Positions 57,318 through 64,000 of a stretch of 64,000 nucleotides of DNA are shown in pieces. The notes under the pieces were generated by a model. The model was given only the letters and a program-made list of their open reading frames with translations, searched no databases and was not told the origin of the DNA. This DNA is from Artemia franciscana (taxonomy: Eukaryota; Arthropoda; Branchiopoda; Anostraca; Artemiidae), in NCBI RefSeq assembly GCF_032884065.1, contig NC_088881.1:6907047-6971046 (forward strand), written 5' to 3'. A program made the position numbers and the translations under genes. The first letter of the stretch is position 1. Every line of letters starts with the position of its first letter.

Positions 57318-58790
57318 ACTGTTCGTGGTAACGAACTGTAAGTAAGGAGCGACTCGGCTCAATGGTAACTGAAACCCTAGAAATAAAATAATTTTGATAT
57401 TGATAGATAAATCAAAAGAATTGGCTTTTTTATGCTTCTTCCAAATATATAAGATTCATTAAGTTTAGTGTTACCCATCATAAGCTACGAGCCTGATAAA
57501 AATTGCCTGATTTTCGAAAAAAAGGGAAGCACCCCCCAAAAATGCGGAATTTTGTATTTTTGCCAGTAGAAAGATCACGGATGCGTGTTTTTTTTTTGTT
57601 TTTTTTTCCAGGGGGTGATCGTATCGAACTGATGGTTCAAGAAGATCGGGAGAGGGTGTATCTGAACGGAAATTAAAAATTCTGGTGTCCTTTTTAAGTG
57701 ATTGAAAAGATTGGAGGGCAACTAGCCCCTCTTGTACGCTCCTTTTTTCCCCAAAGTTGACCTATTAAAATTTTGAGATAGCCATTTTGTTCAACATATT
57801 TGAGAGATCCAATAACTGTGCCTTTAAGGGTAACATGACCTTAACACCCTATGGAGAAAGGGATTCAAGTCAAGAAATGTTTCCATTGCTTGCGTACAGT
57901 ATTTGTTATTAGGAAGTAAACACATATATTTCTGTGGGGGAGATTTTGTGCCTGGGTGGGTTTACTGGGGATACTTTTCCGCGGGGAGGCAAATTTCCAA
58001 GGGTGGACTCTCGGGAAAAATTTTACATAGGGGAATTAGACAGAATTCTTGTATGAAATTTTATTTGTTTCGCTTTCTCTTTGGCAACTCAATTTCGTAT
58101 ATGAAGATATTCAGGGGGAAATTTTCACCAGGTTCGGATTTCCAGGCAATATTTTCACGGGGGGGGGGGATTTCTGGAGCGATTGGAAAAGGAATTAGAA
58201 TTTGTCCAATGAAAGTATGCCAAGGAGAATTTTTCTGACTGAATCGTTCGCAAAAATTTTTACGGGGGAGAGAGAAGATTTTCAGCGAGGATGGAATTGT
58301 CCGGAAGGAAGTTTACGTGGGAGGTTTATTTTACATAGGAGAAACTTTGCACGGGGGAGTTTTCGGTGAGGGGAGGGAATTTTTCATCGAGGTTGAGCCA
58401 GATCTACCGGTATTATTAGAAAAAACGATCCGAAATAAAAAAAAAAAAAGTTTTTTTCGCCTGAAAGTTAGGAGCCACATAAAAACTGAAAACGAACAGA
58501 AATTATTCCGTAAATGAAGGGAATAATTACCCAGCTCAATACCTTGCTCTTGACGCTAAAATTTGACCATTTGTCCAAATTTTTTAAGAACGACTGCTGA
58601 AACACAGTAATCTCTTAATTAGAATACGAAGCTTTTTTTTAAAGTGCTAAAAACTTCAGCGTAAGGAGCAATGTATTGGAGAGGGGGCAACCCCTTCATA
58701 TACGGAATAATTTCTGCTGGTTTCGAATTTTAATGTTTTCCTTACTTTCAGTTGAAAAAACTTTTTTTTGGCTAATTTACCGCAAGGGTC
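57318..58790 (+). repeat. FB repeat, old diverged copy (A plus P remnant)
   Basis: Starts 'tatcaaactgttcgtggtaacgaactg'. It keeps 'ggagcgactcggctcaatgg' and 'cacggatgcgtg' and then drifts, with a different G-rich part (57930-58390). The end (58440-58770) is a weak version of the P hairpin with 'aacgaacagaaattattccg' on the left and 'cggaataatttctgctggtt' on the right. Confidence 0.8.
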
Positions 58791-60495
58791 GACGCTTTTT
58801 GAGCACCTTGCGACACGTGGGTTTCGACAATGGTTCCAAGAGTCTGGTTCCAAGAACATTCGAATTTACTATTTTTGTGAAATTGTAGCGAGGGGCTAAA
58901 TATTGCTAAGAGGGACTATGGCGGAATGTTACGGGCTGATCAACGCATAAAGGAACTTAATTTTTCACCTGACATTTATTCTATTAAGGCTCAACGCCCA
59001 TGGGGCAACCGTTTTGAGACTAGAATTACTAACCGACTGCACACGCAACTTTTTTGTGACCATGGCCTTGAAGTAGAGTGGGGGCTTTCCCAAGAGGCAA
59101 TCCAGATGAGACTGGTTTCCAACCTGGCTCCAGTTCCGTATGAGACTCCAGCCGTGGTCACAGTTGTGTAGCAGAGAGTTGTCCCACAAATTTTCGGGAG
59201 CTACCGTGTTTATATGTTCAATTATTTTGGCTCTCAACTTTTCATGCCAGGAATTAAACGTGAAATTCGCTGTAGTGAAGAAATGTGATAAATTTTATTT
59301 TTGTTTCAGACAGTTCTTTTGCTGCTAAGAACAGAAGAGACTTAGCATTCTTTCCAAGTAGGGATGGACCAAACGCTCCCTCTGAACCCTACGAAACCTG
59401 CGGTATGCAGAGTATTCAATTAAGTCTTCCTCGCCCCTTACTGCACTGCTCAATTAGACAAACGCAACTGACACACAACCACCCACGTCCGTGGGCAGAG
59501 GCACGTTTCATTTTGGTTGTAAACCAGTCGGTTGTACTGATGAGACGAGTTTCCAACAGTTGTCCCGTGGGCGCTGGGCCTAAATCTCAAACGGACACTC
59601 AAAATACATAGCAAGGTTCTGATAGGAGTCGAGTTAGGCCATGCTTCGGCAGTTAAAATTCACGTCCACTCGATGCAAAAATGTCTTCATATGGGTGTCT
59701 TGGGTAGTGGCGTCAATTTACAAGTAAAAAGTATCTTTCAAAACCCTCGAAAGGGGGGGGGGGTAAATTTATAGTTTTTCGGCGATTACAAAACAAAGAA
59801 ATTTTAAATACAAACAACCAAAAAAGACATTTTTCAAAATCTAGGGTTTACAACAAAACTGGGGGGAGGAGACAATCGCCTACTGATCCTTTTGGATCAG
59901 TAAGGAGTTACATATTAATAAGAGCGACTAGGGCAGAATGTTAAGGGCTGATCATTGAATTAAGAAGCTGAGTTTCAACTGACGTTTAGTCACGTCTATC
60001 CGATACAAAAGCGTCTTCAAATGAGAGTCTTAGGCAGTGGTGTTATTTCATGAAAATCTAGGAAGGGGAGGAAATTAATTATTTCTCATGATCTAGGAGT
60101 GGGGGCAAATTTTTTGTTTTATCATTTATCGATATTTTCATCAAAATCTAGGTGGTGACAAAAATCTAGGAAGGATCATACCCTTCCCTCACTTGTGGCC
60201 ACTGATTATGGCCAGCATTATCCACAGGCACCTCGGTGCTACAATGATTTGTTGGTAGAGTGTGTTCTGAAAGGGGCTGATTTCTACTTCAGCAATCCGA
60301 TTTCATACCCACCCAACGAAAGAAAACTTCTCACATGGGCGAATATATGAGTTGTTTTGCTTCATATCAGAATTGAAAAACTTTGTTTCATCGGTAAGAA
60401 AAACAACAATTGATTGTAAAATCAATACAAGCTTCCTAATTCTGGACCGGTAAAATATAGAATGACTACTCTATTTTAGATGTGAATACAGAATA
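58790..60495. other. Dispersed repeat pieces; no supported gene
   Basis: A segment 'gggactatggcggaatgttacgggctgatca' (58912) recurs as 'gactagggcagaatgttaagggctgatca' (59926). Around 59655 and 59990 'cgtccactcgatgcaaaaatgtcttcatatgggtgtcttgggtagtgg' recurs as 'cgtctatccgatacaaaagcgtcttcaaatgagagtcttaggcagtgg'. So a repeat of about 300 bp or more is present twice. Open frames at 58926-59171 and 59285-59611 lie within or beside it and have no motif. Confidence 0.55.
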
Positions 60496-60498
60496 CCT

Positions 60499-62168
60499 AT
60501 CAAACAGTTCGTGGTAACCAACTGTAGTAAGGAGCGACCCGGCTCAATAGTAAACGAAACTCTAAAAAACGGAATTTCGATACTAAAAGATATATCAAAA
60601 GAATCGGATTTTTATGCTGATTTTAAATATATAAATTTCATGAAATTTAGTCTTTGTCATCAAAAGTTACGAGCCTGAGAAAATTTGCCTTATTTTGGAA
60701 AATAGGGGGTAACACCCCCTAAATGTCATAGGATCTTAACGAAAATTACACCATCGCATTCAGCGTATCAGAGAACCCTATAGAAAAAATTCCAAGGTCC
60801 AATCTACAAAAATGTGGAATTTCATATTTTTTGCCAGAAGACAAATCACGGGTGCGTGTTTATTTGTTGTTTTTTTTTCCCGGGTCATCGTATCGAACAA
60901 GTGGTCCTAGAGTGTTGCAAGAGGGCTCCCTCTAACGGAAATGAAAAGTTCTAGTGCCCTTTTTAAGTGACCAAAAAATTGAGGGCACCTAGGCCCCCTC
61001 CCACGCTCATTTTTTCCCAAAGTCAACGGATCAAAATTTTGAGATAGCCATTTTGTTCAGCATAGTCAAAAATCATAGTAACTATGTCTTTGGGGATGAC
61101 TTACCCCCCACAGTCCCTGGGGGAGGGGCTGCAAGTTACAAACTTTGACCAATGTTTATATACAGTAATGGTTACTGGGAAGTGTACCGACGTTATCATG
61201 GGGATTTTTTTGGTTTGGGTGTGGGGTTCAAGGGAGGGGGCTATATGGGAGGATCTTTCCTTGGAGGAGTATTTCATGGGGGAAGAGAAATTCAATGAAA
61301 AGGGCGCAGGACTTTCTAGCATTACTATAAAAAAAACAATGAAAATATAAACATGAAAAAGTTTTTTCAATTGAAAGTAAGGAGAAGCATTAAAGCTTAA
61401 AACGAACAGAGATTATTACGCATATGAAGGGTTCTAAAAATACTTTAGCATAAAGAGCGAGGTATTTAGGAGGAGATAAATACTTCGCTCTTTATGCTAA
61501 AAATTTTTTAAATAATTTCAACTATTTATTCTACGGCCTTTCTGATTCAGGGGTCATTCTTAAAGAATTGGGATAAAACGTAACGTAAGTTATGTACGTT
61601 TGTTACGTAATTTAATTCTTAAGTTACGTTTTTTTTACTAATAAAAACGTTCGTTAAAAATTAAAAGATCTAGTTGTCTTTTTGAGTAAGCGAAAAATTG
61701 GAGGGCAACTAGACCTCCTTCCCCACCCCTTATTTCTCAAAATCGTCTGATCAAAACTAAGAGAAAGCCATTTAGCCAAAAAAAGAATTAATATGCAAAT
61801 TTCATTTTAGTAATTTATGTACGGAGAGCCAAAATCAGACATGCATTAATTCAAAAACTTTCAGAAATTAAATAAAAAAAAACAAGTTTTTTTTAAATGA
61901 AAGTAAGGAGCGACATAAAAACTTAAAACGAACAGAAATTACTTTGTATATGAAAGGGGCTTTTCCTCGTCGACACCCCACTCCATGCGCTAAAGTTTGA
62001 TTCTTTCTCGCAACTCTTACTTTTTAAAACAATAAAAAACTTTAGCGTAAGGAGCGGGGTGTCGAGGAGGAAAAGCCCCTTTCATACACGGAGTAATTTC
62101 TGTTCGTTTTAAGTTTCAATGTCGCTCCTTACTTTCATTTAAAAAAAAAACTTGTTTTTTTTATTTAA
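60499..62168 (+). repeat. FB repeat, complete A-B-P copy
   Basis: Module A (60499-61500) starts 'tatcaaacagttcgtggtaacc' and ends at the small palindrome 'gcataaagagcgaggtattt...' (61450-61500). Module B (61505-61868) has 'tatttattctacggcctttctgattcagg'. Module P (61870-62168) is a hairpin whose arm sequence ('ggggcttttcctcgtcgacacc') differs from the 32.5 and 34.7 kb copies, while both arms still pair with each other. No transposase frame is present. Confidence 0.88.
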
Positions 62169-63230
62169 TCTAAAATAAATTGAGGCAATGGGTGAGCATC
62201 TGGCTTGTTCTGTTTACGATCTGAACTGAAAAATCGTTTATTCGACCAGCAAAAGTTTGTCTACAATCGATGAAAGCTTCCTAATTATGCACTGGTGAAA
62301 TGTGGTAACTGTACGTAGATGTGTCTAAAACATCTATAATAAAGCACCTATCTTTCTTAGAAAGCGAAACTTCTTATGAAAACTTCAAACAAGTCTGCTT
62401 TCGATGAGACGCACTTTCCAGATTTCTATAATCCATTCTTACTTTTGTAATAGTAGAAAGGGTATAATATCAGTACCTTTTACTTTTTGTGAGCTTCTAA
62501 AGCACTCTATATAGGATCAAGAAGGTAATAAATAACTCATAGTTAATTCGTTATTGATAATTGGCATTGGGAACTTAGCCTATATATGTAATGTTTAATT
62601 TTATGTTAAATTTAATATATGTTTAAATGTAAATAAATAATTCAGTAGTGTGTTCTGGCCTCTAGGGGTATGATTTTACTAGTGTTGCTGAATTTGTTTG
62701 TTGGAAGGCTTGTGATGCCGATTAGGTCGTACTATTGGCTTTATAAATATTTTTTTCTTTGTCCTGTACTATTTTCTAATTTATTTTTGCCATCCCCTCG
62801 GACAAGTTTTTACTTCTCGGGGTGGCTGTTATTACTGTTTTATATTGGTTTAATAATAAATGTTTTCTTTCTCTATGAACCACCACAAAAAAACATGGAA
62901 CCTTATTTTACCGACTTATTCCTACCCTGCGTTCAACAGAGCATATCTCAATTAAGTAAATTAATTGCAATATCTTATTGAATATGCGTAATTATTGTGC
63001 TTTTATGAGAATGTTTTAAACATTAAAATTAGTTTCTCACAAAAACATTGTACAAACCTATAGAACTTTCGCTTATACTGAAAGATATTCCAAGAATTTT
63101 CTATTTGTAAAAGGACAAAGTGGAGTTTATTGAGCTCTGAAATACATTAAGCAATTAATTAATTGCAACGGGTTTTAAGAAGTGTTTTTGAAGGCAATTC
63201 AATATTTCCAGTTGGCTATTGATGTTTGAA
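62169..63230. other. No gene supported
   Basis: AT-rich sequence with an open frame of 103 codons at 62670-62981 that is hydrophobic and T-rich, without start context or motif. Its DNA 'cccctcggacaagtttttac' resembles the tail at 26290-26330 of the non-LTR element, so it may be a retrotransposon 3' end. Confidence 0.4.
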
Positions 63231-63234
63231 ATGG

Positions 63235-63480
63235 CTTTGACAAGTTCTGCGGATGACAGTTGACAGATTGTTCTTTCGGCCAACCGTCAAGGGCTAAACG
63301 AAAAGCAGGTCGTCCGCGGTTGGTGTGAGAGAATGTCGTAAAGAAAGATTTGAGGGAAATAAAAACTTCCTGGGAGGGTGTAAAGAGGGAGGCTTTAAAA
63401 AGATTGGGATGAAGGAGGAGCGTAAGTAGTCGTGTTGGCCTCAGGCGACTTGGCGCTGCGGTGAGTTATTAGAAGTAGTG
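63235..63480 (+). pseudogene. RTE-like element, 3' end only (copy 5)
   Basis: The stretch 'tcggccaaccgtcaagggctaaacgaaaagcaggtcgtccg' and the close 'ctcaggcgacttggcgctgcggtgagttatta' match the tail of copy 1 at 10035-10180 ('gtaggccaaccacctaaggccaaacgaaaatc' to 'cttaggtggcttggtgctgtagtgagttgtta'). This is a 5'-truncated insertion, the usual product of incomplete reverse transcription. Confidence 0.7.
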
Positions 63481-63569
63481 GTAGCTGGGTATTGACCGCT
63501 AAAAGTTATGACAATCAATTACAGTAGGCCTATTGAAAGCGAGGGGTACAGCTTTCATTATCGCTTTGG

Positions 63570-63665
63570 ATTTTATTTATTTTATTATAAAATATTATTA
63601 TAATATTATTTATTATGTTATTATAATATTATTTATTATATTATTATTTATAATTTATTACTGAA
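63570..63665. repeat. AT-rich (TTA/TATTA) microsatellite
   Basis: Runs of 'ttattataatattatttatta' repeat about four times, just after the RTE-like 3' end. Simple 3'-flanking repeats are common at RTE tails. Confidence 0.7.
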
Positions 63666-64000
63666 CATAATTAATGACTTATTATTCGCCTTCCAAAACG
63701 TTGAACAGAATATTCAGGTTAGTCGTATTATAAGGGCAACATGAAATTAATATATTTACAGATTCTGCGCATTATGAGCACGCAAGAGGTATCAAATCCC
63801 ACCGATCATAAAATACAGATAAAAGAGAAGATATTAACTTACTAGGAATGTGCTTGTGATGACACTATTTCCCTTTTCTTATAAGTTGTCTTAGTTTGGT
63901 AAAAGGAATGAAGCTTATACATTGAGGTCTAGTCAACGCCACCCAAGCAAAATATTAATTAGCCTCCCCCTCACCCGTCCTCCAAAAAATTTTCGTGCCA
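63666..64000. other. No gene seen at the right edge
   Basis: AT-rich unique sequence to the window end, no motif noticed. Confidence 0.4.

Noticed and set aside
59285-59611. 108-codon open frame following 'ttgtttcag'
   Set aside because: No motif, no matching donor upstream and it overlaps dispersed repeats.
62670-62981. 103-codon hydrophobic frame as a membrane protein
   Set aside because: Hydrophobicity follows from T-rich DNA; the DNA resembles a retrotransposon tail and there is no start context.
1-64000. CRISPR array, rRNA or tRNA genes
   Set aside because: No regular short repeat with unique spacers, no conserved rRNA blocks and no cloverleaf with A/B boxes noticed; the window is eukaryotic.

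Overview
This is a repeat-rich, AT-rich eukaryotic nuclear window with arthropod-like mobile elements. Two things in it look like host genes. The mix of RTE-, Jockey- and CR1-like non-LTR relics, a Helitron and many foldback repeats fits an arthropod. Several repeat families resemble brine shrimp (Artemia) repeats I remember; that species suggestion is inference, not proof.

Host gene 1 is the 3' end of COASY (bifunctional CoA synthase, dephospho-CoA kinase domain) on the + strand. The visible exons are the last 17 bases of one exon (1-17), a 183-base exon (6474-6656) and the terminal exon (17617-17817). All joins are phase 0 with GT/AG borders. The last intron is about 11 kb and holds a 1.03 kb Helitron (6802-7830), a decayed RTE-like element (8560-10180), a second RT relic (10200-11560), a satellite of about 285-bp units (13500-15380) and a minisatellite of about 65-bp units (15840-16990). 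The preceding intron opens with three tandem units of 191-246 bp that carry pieces of the COASY exon itself. Further on it holds a non-LTR relic on the minus strand (1480-4064).

From 17.8 to 30 kb there is no host gene. This stretch holds a Jockey-like endonuclease relic (19187-19560), 1.6 kb of degenerate TGTCTG repeat, a two-ORF non-LTR element with an ATGA stop/start overlap (21700-26340) that carries nested insertions, a tandem array (26560-27830), an RTE-like copy (27840-28860) and another RT tail (29500-29770).

From 30.35 to 35.01 kb there is a cluster of a modular repeat (called FB-A/B/P here), with copies in both orientations. It interrupts a minus-strand non-LTR element whose ORFs lie at 35013-37440. 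More copies of the repeat lie at 57.3-58.8 and 60.5-62.2 kb. At 40.4-43.0 and 47.8-49.4 kb there are two partial CR1-like elements on the minus strand, separated by a foldback of about 1.6 kb (43541-45130).

Host gene 2 is an unrecognised nuclear-looking protein of about 390 residues (50403-51582, +). It has a nuclear-localisation-like basic cluster and a C-terminal coiled coil. A small upstream exon candidate lies at 50168-50222, and a four-unit tandem repeat of about 105 bp lies downstream. The right end (54.3-64 kb) is RTE-like relics, foldback repeats and AT-rich DNA. I saw no rRNA, tRNA or CRISPR array. All functional calls come from reading motifs by eye; no database search was run.
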